A DNA stretch of 59,568 nt from ZC4RG30 sp046047615 (GTDB taxonomy: Bacteria; Pseudomonadota; Gammaproteobacteria; Steroidobacterales; Steroidobacteraceae), in contig JBJOHO010000076.1 in NCBI GenBank assembly GCA_046047615.1, positions 1 through 59,568 of the forward strand. Direction: 5' to 3'. The notes beneath the pieces were generated by a model. It did no database searches. It saw nothing but the letters and a program-made list of their open reading frames with translations, and was not told the origin of the DNA. Each line of letters opens with the position of its first letter. The first letter of the stretch is position 1. The translations under genes and the position numbers were made by a program. Shown one piece after another: positions 9,265 to 17,664 of the stretch.

Positions 9265-9630
9265 TCAGGCGGCGGAAGCCTTCGGGTCGTCGCCGTAGGC
9301 ATTGCCGCCCGAGGTGCCGGGCTGGCAGGCGAAGACGATCAGGATGATCCACCCGACGATGGGGATCAGTGCCAGCAGCAGCCACCAGCCGCTTTTGCCG
9401 ATGTCGTGCAACCGGCGCATGCTGACGGCGATCCCCGGCAGCAGCAGGGCCAGGCCCGTCAGCCCTCCCACGATGCCGATGTCGAGGCCCAGAATGCCGT
9501 CGATGAACCCGGCAATCATGCTGACAACGAAGTTGAACAGCGTGAAGTACCAGTATTCCGAGCGGCGTGCCCGACCATTGAACTCCACGTATTTGGACAG
9601 GCAAACCTTGATTGCGTCCTGGAATCCCAT
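9265..9630 (-). CDS. DUF805 family membrane protein
   Basis: A 121-residue inner-membrane protein of the DUF805 family, whose function is unknown. The family hallmark FNGRARRSEYWYFTLFN is near residues 17-33, followed by three hydrophobic segments, with RRLHDIGKSGWWLLL between the second and third. The start at 9630 was chosen because AGGAGC lies 7 bases upstream; an ATG at 9693 adds 21 residues without family similarity. It is transcribed in the same direction as relA, 80 bases downstream of the relA stop, but a hairpin at 9664-9683 lies between them. Confidence 0.85.
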   Translation of the reverse strand: MGFQDAIKVCLSKYVEFNGRARRSEYWYFTLFNFVVSMIAGFIDGILGLDIGIVGGLTGLALLLPGIAVSMRRLHDIGKSGWWLLLALIPIVGWIILIVFACQPGTSGGNAYGDDPKASAA

Positions 9631-9663
9631 CGCAGCGCTCCTTTGATTGTGGTTCTTGAGCGT

Positions 9664-9683
9664 GGCCGGCACGGTTGCCGGCC
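9664..9683 (-). terminator. Hairpin between relA and the DUF805 gene
   Basis: GGCCGGC at 9664-9670 and GCCGGCC at 9677-9683 form a perfect 7-pair stem with a 6-base loop. It follows relA by 28 bases. No U-tract follows, so it may be a weak or factor-dependent terminator, or an mRNA end-stabilising stem. Confidence 0.4.
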
Positions 9684-9710
9684 GGCCTCCCACCCGATAC
9701 TAGACCGGAA

Positions 9711-11774
9711 TCAGGCCGAACGGCGCACCTGGAACACGTTGGGGATCTGGCGGAGCTTGGCGATCAGGCGCTCAAGCGTGGTGCTGTCGGGAATGCCCAC
9801 ACGGACCAGGAAGCGCGCGATGCGGTCCCGTGGATCGGTGTCGCTGTTGACGCCCTCGATCCCCAGACGCTGTTCCGCGATGACATCGGAGATGTCCCGC
9901 AGCAGGCCGCGCCGGTCGTAGGCCTGGATGTCGAGGACCACCTGCAGCGTCGGGGCCTCGCCGCTGGCCCATTCCACCTGCAGCTGCCGCTCGGGGTGGC
10001 TGCGCAGCATGCGTGCCAGGCTGGCACAGCTGCTGCGGTGGATGGTCACGCCGCGGCCCAGCGTCAGGTAGCCCTGGATGGGCTGGGGCCGGACCGGTCC
10101 ACAGCAGCTGGCCAACGTGATCGGCAGGTCCCCGACGCCTTCGATTTCCACCGGCGAGCGCGAGGGACCGCTGCGGCGCCGTGGCCGCGGGGGTAGCAGC
10201 TCAGGGACCTGCGCTGGGCCGCCCGGCGGATTCGCGGCCTCGACGGGAGGCACTGGTGCGGCCGCCGCCGACGGGCCCGCCGCGGCCTCGTCCTGCCGCC
10301 GGAACCAGGCCCGAAGCTTGGAGCGGCTGCGTGGCGAGGCGAGGTAGCCCAACGACGGCAGCAGCCAATCGCGGCTGGGGGCAGGGTGGCGACCGGTGAT
10401 GATCTCGACAACGTCACCATTGGCCAGCACATGGTCCAGCGTGACGATGCGGCCATCCACCTTGGCGCCTTTGCACCGCGTGCCGAGGTCGCTGTGCACA
10501 TGGAAGGCGAAGTCCAGCGGCGTTGAGCCACCGGGCAGGTCGACCACCTCGCCCTTCGGCGTCATGGCGTAGACGCGGTCGCTGAACAAGCCGCGGCCCA
10601 GCCGGTCGATCGCGTCGACGGCAATATCCTGCCCGAGTGTGTCCGGCAGCGGAGGTGGCGCCTCGGGCTTGAGCAGCTCGCGCAGTGCGGAGATCTTGCG
10701 CTCGTAGCGCTGGTCACCACCGCCACCTTCCTTGTAGCGCCAGTGCGCGGCCACGCCGAGTTCGGCCTGGTCCTGCATCTCCCGCGTGCGGATCTGCACC
10801 TCGAGTGGCCGCCCATCCGGCCCGCTGACTGCGGTGTGGATGGAGCGGTAATTGTTGCCCTTGGGTGTCGCGATGTAGTCGTCGAATTCGGACTCGATCA
10901 TCGGCCACAGGCCATGCACGATGCCCAGTGCCGCGTAGCATTCCGGTACGCTGGCGACGATGATCCGCACGGCACGCACGTCGAACAGCTGGCTGAAGTC
11001 CAGCCGCTTGCGCTGCATTTTCCGGTAGATGCTGTAGATGTGCTTGGGCCGACCCTGGACCTCGGCATCGATGCCGGCCCGCGCCAGTGCCGTCCTCAAC
11101 GCGGCACGCACCTGCTCGATGTAGGCCTCGCGGTCTCGCCGCTTCTCGCTCAGGGCGGCCGCGATGTGGCGGTATTCCTCGGGCTCCAGCTCGCGCAGCG
11201 CCAGGTCCTCAAGCTCCCACTTCACGCCCCAGATGCCCAGGCGGTTGGCCAGCGGGGCATAGAGGTCGCGTGTCTCAAGGGCCACGCGCCGGCGGGCCTC
11301 CTGGGGGAGTTCGCGGGCGTGGCGCATGCGCACCAGCTGCTGTGCCAGGCGGGCCACCACCAGGCGCGGATCGCCGACGATGGCCAGCAGCATCTTGCGC
11401 AAGGTCTCCGCCTGCTGGCTGCCCAGCGCCTGGGCCTGCGCCCAGCTCTCGTCCAGCCCGAACTCACCGAGGCGGCGCAGGGCGGCAGCCAGCCGCAGCA
11501 TCTCTGGGCCGGCGAGCGAGCGGACCGGACCCGGCAACTCGGCAGTGTCGCGCTCGCCCCAAGCGCCATGAAGGAGTGCCGCACCGGCCAGTCGCACGTC
11601 GCCCGCGAGGGCCATGACCTGTTGGGCCGTTTCCTGCGCCGCAGGGAGATCCGTGACTTCCGGCACCGCCTGCAGCAGCGTGCACAGCGCCTGCAGTACC
11701 GGCTCGGTGGCAAGTGGATCGGTGGCGGGGGAGGCGGGAGCTGGCATGTGGGGTCTGGCCGGTCGGGTTATCAT
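9711..11774 (-). CDS. relA: RelA-type (p)ppGpp synthetase, hydrolase domain degenerate
   Basis: A long RelA/SpoT homologue (687 residues from this start). The synthetase domain is intact: RPKHIYSIYRKMQRK, then EFDDYIATPKGNNYRSIHT. The EFDD motif is the RelA-type ExDD signature rather than the RxKD of SpoT-like bifunctional enzymes. The HD-hydrolase half has no HDxxED; the matching place reads ALLHGAWGERD, so it should not degrade ppGpp. TGS domain (VYAMTPKGEVVDLPGGSTPLDFAFHVH, split here for length) and a C-terminal ACT domain follow. Starts at 11786, 11774 and 11746 are all possible; 11746 best fits a -10-like element at 11770-11775. It should act in the ribosome-bound stringent response. 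Confidence 0.92.
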   Translation of the reverse strand: MITRPARPHMPAPASPATDPLATEPVLQALCTLLQAVPEVTDLPAAQETAQQVMALAGDVRLAGAALLHGAWGERDTAELPGPVRSLAGPEMLRLAAALRRLGEFGLDESWAQAQALGSQQAETLRKMLLAIVGDPRLVVARLAQQLVRMRHARELPQEARRRVALETRDLYAPLANRLGIWGVKWELEDLALRELEPEEYRHIAAALSEKRRDREAYIEQVRAALRTALARAGIDAEVQGRPKHIYSIYRKMQRKRLDFSQLFDVRAVRIIVASVPECYAALGIVHGLWPMIESEFDDYIATPKGNNYRSIHTAVSGPDGRPLEVQIRTREMQDQAELGVAAHWRYKEGGGGDQRYERKISALRELLKPEAPPPLPDTLGQDIAVDAIDRLGRGLFSDRVYAMTPKGEVVDLPGGSTPLDFAFHVHSDLGTRCKGAKVDGRIVTLDHVLANGDVVEIITGRHPAPSRDWLLPSLGYLASPRSRSKLRAWFRRQDEAAAGPSAAAAPVPPVEAANPPGGPAQVPELLPPRPRRRSGPSRSPVEIEGVGDLPITLASCCGPVRPQPIQGYLTLGRGVTIHRSSCASLARMLRSHPERQLQVEWASGEAPTLQVVLDIQAYDRRGLLRDISDVIAEQRLGIEGVNSDTDPRDRIARFLVRVGIPDSTTLERLIAKLRQIPNVFQVRRSA

Positions 11775-11777
11775 AAT
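11768..11777. promoter_or_regulatory. Candidate bidirectional -10 element between relA and ruvC
   Basis: The near-palindrome TTATCATAAT reads TATCAT or CATAAT on the plus strand and TATGAT on the minus strand, each close to the TATAAT consensus. It lies between the head-to-head starts of relA and ruvC. No good -35 is visible on either side. If used, the minus transcript would start near 11763 and the plus transcript near 11781-11785. Confidence 0.4.
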
Positions 11778-11784
11778 CCCGGTC

Positions 11785-12369
11785 ATGGCACGTTACCGGA
11801 ACAGTTCCTGGCGGCAGTTCGATCCTGACGCACCCCGCGGCAACGATGCGACGGTGTTCACAGGCGCGACCTCCTGCCGCATCCTCGGGCTCGACCCGGG
11901 CTCACTGCGGACCGGCTGGGGCGTGGTGGATGTCGAAGGCCCGCTGCTGCGTTTCGTGGCGGCCGGCTGCATCCGTACCCCCAGCGGCCCCCTCGCGCCG
12001 CGCCTGCTGAAAATCCACGCCGGCATCACGACACTGCTGGGCGAGCATGCGCCGGGCGAGATCGCCATCGAACGGGTGTTCCTCAGCCGCAATCCGGACA
12101 GCGCCCTGAAGCTGGGGCAGGCCCGTGGCGTAGCCATGTGTGCTGCTGCCGCTGGCGGTGCTCCTGTGTTCGAGTACGCGCCCAGCGTCATCAAGCAGGC
12201 GCTGGTCGGTACGGGCAGCGCCGAGAAACTGCAGGTGGCGCACATGGTGCGCGCCCTGCTGCAGGTGCAGGACCCCCTGGGCCTGGACGCCACGGATGCA
12301 CTGGCGGCAGCGCTCTGCCATGGCCTGAGCCGGCGGCTCAATGCGCTGGTCGCCGGGGCACGCGCATGA
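11785..12369 (+). CDS. ruvC: Holliday junction resolvase RuvC
   Basis: An endonuclease that cuts Holliday junctions moved by RuvAB. The motif RILGLDPGSLRTGWGVVD carries the first catalytic Asp; EIAIERVF the catalytic Glu; and DATDALAAALCH the final Asp residues. From the ATG at 11785 the protein is 194 residues, with a 31-residue N-terminal extension lacking family similarity. An in-frame GTG at 11854 would give 171 residues, the usual RuvC size, and would leave room for a 5' leader after the -10-like element at 11768-11777. The 3' end overlaps ruvA by four bases (ATGA). Confidence 0.93.
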   Translation: MARYRNSSWRQFDPDAPRGNDATVFTGATSCRILGLDPGSLRTGWGVVDVEGPLLRFVAAGCIRTPSGPLAPRLLKIHAGITTLLGEHAPGEIAIERVFLSRNPDSALKLGQARGVAMCAAAAGGAPVFEYAPSVIKQALVGTGSAEKLQVAHMVRALLQVQDPLGLDATDALAAALCHGLSRRLNALVAGARA

Positions 12370-12953
12370 TCGCCACCCTCGACGGCATCCTGCTCGACAA
12401 ATCCCCGCCGAGGCTGGTGCTGGATGTCGCCGGCGTCGGTTACGACATCGAGGCACCGATGTCGACGTTCTATCCGCTGCCTGCCACAGGCGCCCGGGTG
12501 CGGCTCTTCATACACCAGGTGATCCGCGAGGACGCCTGGCTGCTGTTCGGCTTCCTGACCGCGCGTGAGCGCGAGCTGTTCCGCAACGTGCTGAAGGTCA
12601 CCGGCGTGGGTCCACGTATTGCCTTGGCGATCCTGTCCTCGGCCAGCGAGGACAGCTTCGCCCAGTGGGTGCATGCGCAGGACGTGGCCGCGCTGACGCG
12701 CATTCCGGGTGTCGGTCGCAAGATCGCCGAGCGCCTGGTGATCGAAATGAAAGACCGGCTGTCTGCGCCGGGGCAGTCGCCCGTGGCAGGCCTCGTGCCG
12801 GTCGACACTCCCGTGGGTGAGGCCGCGGCGGCGCTGGTCGCCCTGGGCTTCAAGCCGCCGGAGGCCAGCCGCATGGTCAAGGCCGTCGAGGAGGACGGGA
12901 TGTCCACCGAAGACCTGATCCGTCGCGCGCTGCAGGGCGCGGCGCGGGACTGA
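12366..12953 (+). CDS. ruvA: Holliday junction DNA helicase subunit RuvA
   Basis: A 195-residue junction-binding subunit. It begins MIATLDGILLDKSP and has an OB-fold N-terminal domain, two helix-hairpin-helix motifs (LKVTGVGPRIALAILS and LTRIPGVGRKIAERLV), and a C-terminal RuvB-binding helix bundle (EAAAALVALGFKPPEASRMV). Start codon overlaps the ruvC stop. It tetramerises on four-way junctions and loads the RuvB rings. Confidence 0.96.
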   Translation: MIATLDGILLDKSPPRLVLDVAGVGYDIEAPMSTFYPLPATGARVRLFIHQVIREDAWLLFGFLTARERELFRNVLKVTGVGPRIALAILSSASEDSFAQWVHAQDVAALTRIPGVGRKIAERLVIEMKDRLSAPGQSPVAGLVPVDTPVGEAAAALVALGFKPPEASRMVKAVEEDGMSTEDLIRRALQGAARD

Positions 12954-12957
12954 CGGC

Positions 12958-13992
12958 ATGGAACAACGCATCATCGCCGGCGGCGCGCAGCGCGACGAAG
13001 ACGTTCAGGACCGGGCCATCCGGCCGCGCAAGCTTGCCGACTACGTGGGCCAGGAGCCGGTCAAGGCACAGCTGGACCTGTTCGTGTCCGCTGCGCGGGC
13101 GCGTGCCGAGGCGCTCGACCATGTGCTCATCTTCGGGCCACCGGGCCTGGGCAAGACGACGCTCGCGCACATCCTCGCCGCCGAGCTGGGGGTGAACCTG
13201 CGCCAGACCTCCGGGCCGGTGCTGGAGCGCCCGGGGGATCTCGCGGCCATCCTCACCAACCTGCAGCCGCGCGACCTGCTGTTCATCGACGAGATCCACC
13301 GCCTGAGCCCGGTTGTCGAAGAAGTGCTCTACCCGGCGATGGAGGACTACCAACTCGACATCCTCATCGGCGAGGGGCCGGCGGCGCGTTCGATCAAGCT
13401 CAATTTGCCGCCGTTCACGCTGGTGGGAGCGACCACGCGCGCCGGCCTGCTGACCTCGCCGCTGCGCGACCGCTTCGGCATCGTGCAGCGCCTGGACTTC
13501 TACACCTTGCCGGAACTTGCGCACATCGTGACGCGCTCGGCAGGCATCCTCGGCATGCCCATCGAGCCCGCGGGCGCGCAGGGCATCGCGCAGCGCGCGC
13601 GGGGGACGCCCCGTATCGCCAACCGGCTGTTGCGACGGGTGCGCGATTTCGCGCAGGTCCGGGCCGGCGGCGTGATCAGCGAGCCTGTTGCCACCGCGGC
13701 ACTCGACATGCTCGAGGTCGATCGCAAGGGGCTGGACCAGCTGGACCGGCGTTTCCTGGCGACCGTCCTCGAGAAGTTCGACGGGGGTCCGGTCGGCATC
13801 GAGAGCATCGCGGCCGCCGTGGGCGAGGAGCGCGGCACGCTCGAGGATGTCGTCGAGCCCTTCCTGATCCAGCAAGGCCTGCTGATGCGCACCGCACGCG
13901 GCCGCGTCGCCACGCGGCTGGCCTACCTGCACAGTGGCCTCACGCCGCCCGAGCGCCCGGCTGCGGGTCTGTTCGGTGAGACCGCCCCATGA
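12958..13992 (+). CDS. ruvB: Holliday junction branch migration ATPase RuvB
   Basis: A 344-residue AAA+ motor. Walker A is FGPPGLGKTTLAHI near residue 63, Walker B LLFIDEIHRLSP near residue 110, sensor 1 LVGATTRAGLLT and sensor 2/arginine residues RFGIVQRLDFY; a winged-helix C-terminal domain ends the protein. It starts 4 bases after ruvA. Length is typical (E. coli 336). Confidence 0.97.
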   Translation: MEQRIIAGGAQRDEDVQDRAIRPRKLADYVGQEPVKAQLDLFVSAARARAEALDHVLIFGPPGLGKTTLAHILAAELGVNLRQTSGPVLERPGDLAAILTNLQPRDLLFIDEIHRLSPVVEEVLYPAMEDYQLDILIGEGPAARSIKLNLPPFTLVGATTRAGLLTSPLRDRFGIVQRLDFYTLPELAHIVTRSAGILGMPIEPAGAQGIAQRARGTPRIANRLLRRVRDFAQVRAGGVISEPVATAALDMLEVDRKGLDQLDRRFLATVLEKFDGGPVGIESIAAAVGEERGTLEDVVEPFLIQQGLLMRTARGRVATRLAYLHSGLTPPERPAAGLFGETAP

Positions 13993-14384
13993 TCGCCTTC
14001 GACTGGCCGGTGCGCGTGTACTACGAAGACACGGACGCCGGCGGCGTGGCCTACCACGCGACCTACCTGCGCTGGTGCGAGCGGGCGCGGACGGAGTGGC
14101 TGCGGAGCCTGGGCCATGGCCAGCGCGAGCTGGTGGATCGCGAGCGCCTGTTGTTCACCGTAGCGTCACTGCAGATCGACTACCGTCTGCCAGCGCGTCT
14201 CGACGATGCCTTGTGCATACGCACCGAGGCCACGGGTCGCGGCGCCTCGGTGCAGTTCACGCAGCAGGTGCTGCATGACAACGACTGCCTGGCGCTGCTG
14301 CAGACCCGCGTGGCCTGCGTGGATGCCCTGACGATGCGCCCGCGGCGCCTGCCGGATTTCCTGCGCAAGCAGCTGGAGCCTTGA
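13989..14384 (+). CDS. ybgC: Acyl-CoA thioesterase YbgC (Tol-Pal associated)
   Basis: A 131-residue hot-dog-fold thioesterase. The motif VYYEDTDAGGVAYHATYLRW contains the catalytic Asp and the substrate tunnel residues typical of the YbgC/4-hydroxybenzoyl-CoA thioesterase group. It overlaps ruvB by four bases and tolQ by one base, placing it at the head of the Tol-Pal genes as in most gammaproteobacteria. Its physiological acyl substrate is not settled even in E. coli. Confidence 0.93.
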   Translation: MIAFDWPVRVYYEDTDAGGVAYHATYLRWCERARTEWLRSLGHGQRELVDRERLLFTVASLQIDYRLPARLDDALCIRTEATGRGASVQFTQQVLHDNDCLALLQTRVACVDALTMRPRRLPDFLRKQLEP

Positions 14385-15073
14385 TGAACGGAATGTCGGT
14401 CGTGGACCTGGTGCTGGGCGCGAGCCCGGTGGTGCAGGCGGTGATGCTGCTGCTGGTGGGCGCCTCACTGCTGTCGTGGACGATCATCTTCCAGAAGCAC
14501 CATGACATCGGGCGATGCGCCCGCGAGTCCGGCGAGTTCGAAGAATCATTCTGGTCCGGCGGCGATCTCGCGGCCCTGTATCGCAACATCCAGGCGGAGG
14601 GCCAGTCCACGGGCATGGCCAGCATCTTCGAGTTCGGTTTCCGCGAGTTCGCGCGGCTGCGGCAGGCGGGCTGCACCGTGGACCAGACCCTCGACGGCGC
14701 CCGCCGCGCGATGAAAGTCGCGCAGCTCAAGGAAATGGAGCAGCTGGAGCGCAACCTCGCGACGCTGGCAACCGTCGGGTCCATCAGTCCCTACGTGGGC
14801 TTGCTGGGTACGGTGTGGGGCATCATGAGCTCCTTCATCGCCCTCGGCGGCGTGCAGCAGGCCACGCTGGCCATGGTGGCGCCGGGCATCGCCGAGGCGC
14901 TGATCGCGACGGCGATCGGCCTCTTTGCCGCCATCCCGGCGGTGGTCGGCTACAACCGCTACGCGGACCGTGTCAGCCGACTCGAGCTGCGCTTCGATGC
15001 CTTCACCGAGGAGTTTTCCACGATCCTGCAGCGGCATGCCGGTCGCAGCGGCGCAACTGCCGGAGGCCAGTGA
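14384..15073 (+). CDS. tolQ: Tol-Pal system proton channel subunit TolQ
   Basis: A 229-residue inner-membrane protein homologous to ExbB and MotA. One hydrophobic segment lies near residues 10-35 (VVQAVMLLLVGASLLSWTII) and two near 135-200 (ISPYVGLLGTVWGIMSSF, APGIAEALIATAIGLFAAIP), the latter carrying the conserved channel residues. The ATG at 14384 overlaps the ybgC stop (TGATG); an in-frame ATG at 14393 is also possible. With TolR it converts the proton gradient into TolA motion during cell division. Confidence 0.96.
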   Translation: MNGMSVVDLVLGASPVVQAVMLLLVGASLLSWTIIFQKHHDIGRCARESGEFEESFWSGGDLAALYRNIQAEGQSTGMASIFEFGFREFARLRQAGCTVDQTLDGARRAMKVAQLKEMEQLERNLATLATVGSISPYVGLLGTVWGIMSSFIALGGVQQATLAMVAPGIAEALIATAIGLFAAIPAVVGYNRYADRVSRLELRFDAFTEEFSTILQRHAGRSGATAGGQ

Positions 15074-15075
15074 GC

Positions 15076-15519
15076 ATGGCCAGTCGCGGTCGCCGGCGGC
15101 TGATGGGGGAGATCAACGTCGTCCCCTACATCGACGTGATGCTGGTGCTGCTGATCATCTTCATGGTGACCGCGCCCCTGCTCACCCAGGGCGTGAAGGT
15201 CGACCTGCCCGAGGCGGGTGCAAAGCCCTTGCCGGCTCGCCAGGACCAGGAAAAGCCGTTGGTGCTGTCCATTGATGCCCAGGGGCAGCTCTACCTCAAC
15301 GTGGGTGACGCACCGGAGCTGCCGCTGGCGGAGGCTGCGGTGGAAGAGCGCGCAGCGGCGATGCTGCGGCGGGCGCCGGACATCGACGTCTTGCTCAAGG
15401 CCGACCAAGCCGTGCCTTATGGTCGTGTCGTCACGGCGATGGTGATGCTGCAGCGTGCCGGAGCGCGCAAGCTGGGCTTCCTGACCGATCCCCTGCCGCC
15501 GGAGCCACGCCGCCCATGA
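15076..15519 (+). CDS. tolR: Tol-Pal system protein TolR
   Basis: A 147-residue protein with one N-terminal membrane segment, INVVPYIDVMLVLLIIFMV, including the essential Asp in PYIDVMLVLL, and a periplasmic domain with the terminal KADQAVPYGRVV motif of ExbD/TolR proteins. A GTG at 15070, overlapping the tolQ stop as GTGA, is an alternative start adding two residues. It forms the TolQ-TolR stator. Confidence 0.95.
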   Translation: MASRGRRRLMGEINVVPYIDVMLVLLIIFMVTAPLLTQGVKVDLPEAGAKPLPARQDQEKPLVLSIDAQGQLYLNVGDAPELPLAEAAVEERAAAMLRRAPDIDVLLKADQAVPYGRVVTAMVMLQRAGARKLGFLTDPLPPEPRRP

Positions 15520-16304
15520 CCGCAGGGCGTGAGGGATGGAGCCTGCCGTTCCTCGGGGCACTGCTGGTTCACGCTGGCTTGATCGGCGTGGCGGTACTGC
15601 TGTGGTGGCGCTGGCCACATGCGCCGCCCGAGCCGCAACAGTTGTTGATCGAGGCAACGGTGGTGGCTTCGGCCGCCGTCGAGGCCGCGACGCCCACGTC
15701 TCCTGCGCCACCAGCGCCCGTGGCGACACCTGAGCCCGCTCCGTCACCGGCGCCCGAGCCTGAACCCGAGCGCCAGGCGCCACCACCGCCGCCGCCGGTG
15801 GACAAGGCAGCCGAGGCACGCAAGGCCGAGGAGCAGCGCAGGGCAAACCTTGCCCATGAGGCTGAGCAGGCGCGGCAGCGCGAGGCCGCCCGGCGGCGCG
15901 CCGATGAGCAGGCACTGCGGGAGAAGGCTGAAGCCGAGGCGCGCGCGGCGCAGCTGCAGCGGCAGCAGGAAGCGGAACTGCGCGATCGCCTGGCAGCCGA
16001 GGAACGCTTGCGCGCCGCACAGGCCAACGGCCTGCTGGCCCAATACCAGGCGCGCATCCGTGACCGCATCGAGCGCGCCTGGATCCGGCCGGCCAGCGCC
16101 AGGGCGGGACTCTCGTGCGAACTGCGCATACGCCAGATCCCAGGCGGCGAAGTGGTGGGCGTCAGCCTGGGCGCCTGCAATGGCGATGAAGCCGTGCGGC
16201 AGTCGATCGAGGCCGCGGCCTACCGGGCCTCGCCCTTGCCCTTGCCGGCGGATCCGGCCTTGTTCGAGCGGAACCTCGTCGTAACATTCCGGCCTGAGCA
16301 ATAA
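15516..16304 (+). CDS. tolA: Cell envelope integrity protein TolA
   Basis: A 262-residue protein with a membrane anchor near residues 10-30 (LGALLVHAGLIGVAVLLWW), a Pro/Ala-rich stretch, a long charged Ala/Glu/Arg helix (about 85-175) and a compact C-terminal domain with two cysteines (GLSCELRIRQ and LGACNGDEAV), as in pseudomonad TolA. TolA bridges the inner membrane to Pal and TolB. The gene overlaps tolR by four bases. Identity rests on architecture and operon position because the sequence itself is low-complexity. Confidence 0.9.
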   Translation: MTAGREGWSLPFLGALLVHAGLIGVAVLLWWRWPHAPPEPQQLLIEATVVASAAVEAATPTSPAPPAPVATPEPAPSPAPEPEPERQAPPPPPPVDKAAEARKAEEQRRANLAHEAEQARQREAARRRADEQALREKAEAEARAAQLQRQQEAELRDRLAAEERLRAAQANGLLAQYQARIRDRIERAWIRPASARAGLSCELRIRQIPGGEVVGVSLGACNGDEAVRQSIEAAAYRASPLPLPADPALFERNLVVTFRPEQ

Positions 16305-16330
16305 GTGCCACAGCAAGAGGACACTCCCGA

Positions 16331-17641
16331 ATGAACCTGTGCCGCCTTGCGGGCCTGTTTCTGGCGCTGTCGCTGGCTGCGCCTGCGGCGCTGGCCCAGC
16401 TGTCCATCGACATCACGCGCGGCGTGAGCGAGCCAGTGCCAATGGCCGTCGTGCCCTTCGCGCGGGCGGTGCCCCAGGACGGGGGCGTCGACGTGGCCGC
16501 CATCGTCCAGCGCGACCTGCAGGCCAGCGGCCGCTTCCGCCTCATGGAGCGCCGCGACATGCTGTCGCTGCCAACGCGGGCCCGTGACGTGCAGGTGGCG
16601 GACTGGAAAGCGGCACGCAACGACTTCGTGCTGGTCGGGCGGGTTGTTCCCGGGGCCGGCGACGCGTTGCAGGTCGAGTTCGAACTGGTGAACGTCCTGA
16701 CCGGCCAGATCGCCCTCGAGGAACGCGTGGTCGCGACGGCCGCCAGCCTGCGCCACGGTGCGCATCGCGTGGCAGACCGCGTCTTCGAGCGCGTCACCGG
16801 CATCCGCGGCGCGTTCGCCACGCGCATCGCCTATGTCTCGGTCGATGGCCAGCCGCCGCAGCAGCGATACCAGTTGCTGGTGGCCGATGCCGACGGCGAG
16901 AACGTGCGGGTGATCCTCGAGTCACGCCAACCGATCATGTCGCCCGCTTGGTCGGCGGACGGCGAGTGGATCGCTTACGTATCGTTCGAGAACCGCAGTT
17001 CGGCGGTCTATGTGCAACGCCTGCGGACGGGGGAGCGCCGCGTGGTGTCGGCGCGGGCCGGCATCAACGGCGCGCCGGCGTTCTCGCCGGATGGCCGGCA
17101 GCTGGCACTGACGTTGGGCGGAAGCTCAGGCAACCTCGAGATCTATGTGCTCGACCTGGCCACGCAGGGCCTGACGCGGATCACCAACGACCCTGCCATC
17201 GACACGGAGCCGGTCTGGTCTCCGGACGGCCGCAGCCTGTACTTCACGTCGGACCGGGCCGGCAATCCGCAGGTCTATGTGGTCGACGTGGCGGCGTCGG
17301 CACGCCCGCGCCGCGTCAGTTTCGGCATGCCCTACGCCGCACGGCCGCGGGTGTCGCCGGACGGGCGGCAACTGGCCATGGTGGTGCGCGACGGTGGCCA
17401 ATTCCGGATCGCGGTGATGGACGTTGCCGGCGGCAGCCTTCAGGTGCTGACCCGCGGTGCCCTTGACGAATCACCAGCCTATGCCCCGAACGGTGCGCAG
17501 TTGATCTATGCAGGTCGCGAGCGGGGGCAGGGCGTTCTGGCTTCGGTTTCGGTCGATGGCGTCGTCACGCAGCGGCTGCAGTCGGACCGTGGCGAGGTGC
17601 GCGATCCGGTGTGGGGTCCATTCAGCGAGGCCGTGCGATAA
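16331..17641 (+). CDS. tolB: Tol-Pal system periplasmic beta-propeller TolB
   Basis: A 436-residue periplasmic protein with a signal peptide (LFLALSLAAPAALAQ), an N-terminal domain (ITRGVSEPVPMAVVPF) and a six-bladed propeller built of repeated SPAWSADGEWIAYVSFE, AFSPDGRQLAL, VWSPDGRSLYFTSDR and RVSPDGRQLAMVV units. It shuttles between TolA and Pal. A 26-base gap follows tolA and an AAGAGGA ribosome-site-like stretch lies about 10 bases before the ATG. Confidence 0.96.
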   Translation: MNLCRLAGLFLALSLAAPAALAQLSIDITRGVSEPVPMAVVPFARAVPQDGGVDVAAIVQRDLQASGRFRLMERRDMLSLPTRARDVQVADWKAARNDFVLVGRVVPGAGDALQVEFELVNVLTGQIALEERVVATAASLRHGAHRVADRVFERVTGIRGAFATRIAYVSVDGQPPQQRYQLLVADADGENVRVILESRQPIMSPAWSADGEWIAYVSFENRSSAVYVQRLRTGERRVVSARAGINGAPAFSPDGRQLALTLGGSSGNLEIYVLDLATQGLTRITNDPAIDTEPVWSPDGRSLYFTSDRAGNPQVYVVDVAASARPRRVSFGMPYAARPRVSPDGRQLAMVVRDGGQFRIAVMDVAGGSLQVLTRGALDESPAYAPNGAQLIYAGRERGQGVLASVSVDGVVTQRLQSDRGEVRDPVWGPFSEAVR

Positions 17642-17642
17642 T
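17634..17642 (+). promoter_or_regulatory. Candidate extended -10 promoter for pal
   Basis: TGCGATAAT is an extended -10 element (TG, one base, then GATAAT) overlapping the end of tolB. It lies about 23 bases upstream of the chosen pal start. No -35 is visible, as is common with extended -10 promoters. It could give Pal, the most abundant Tol-Pal protein, extra transcript. Confidence 0.4.
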
Positions 17643-17664
17643 CGGGTCCATGGGAGTGCAACAG

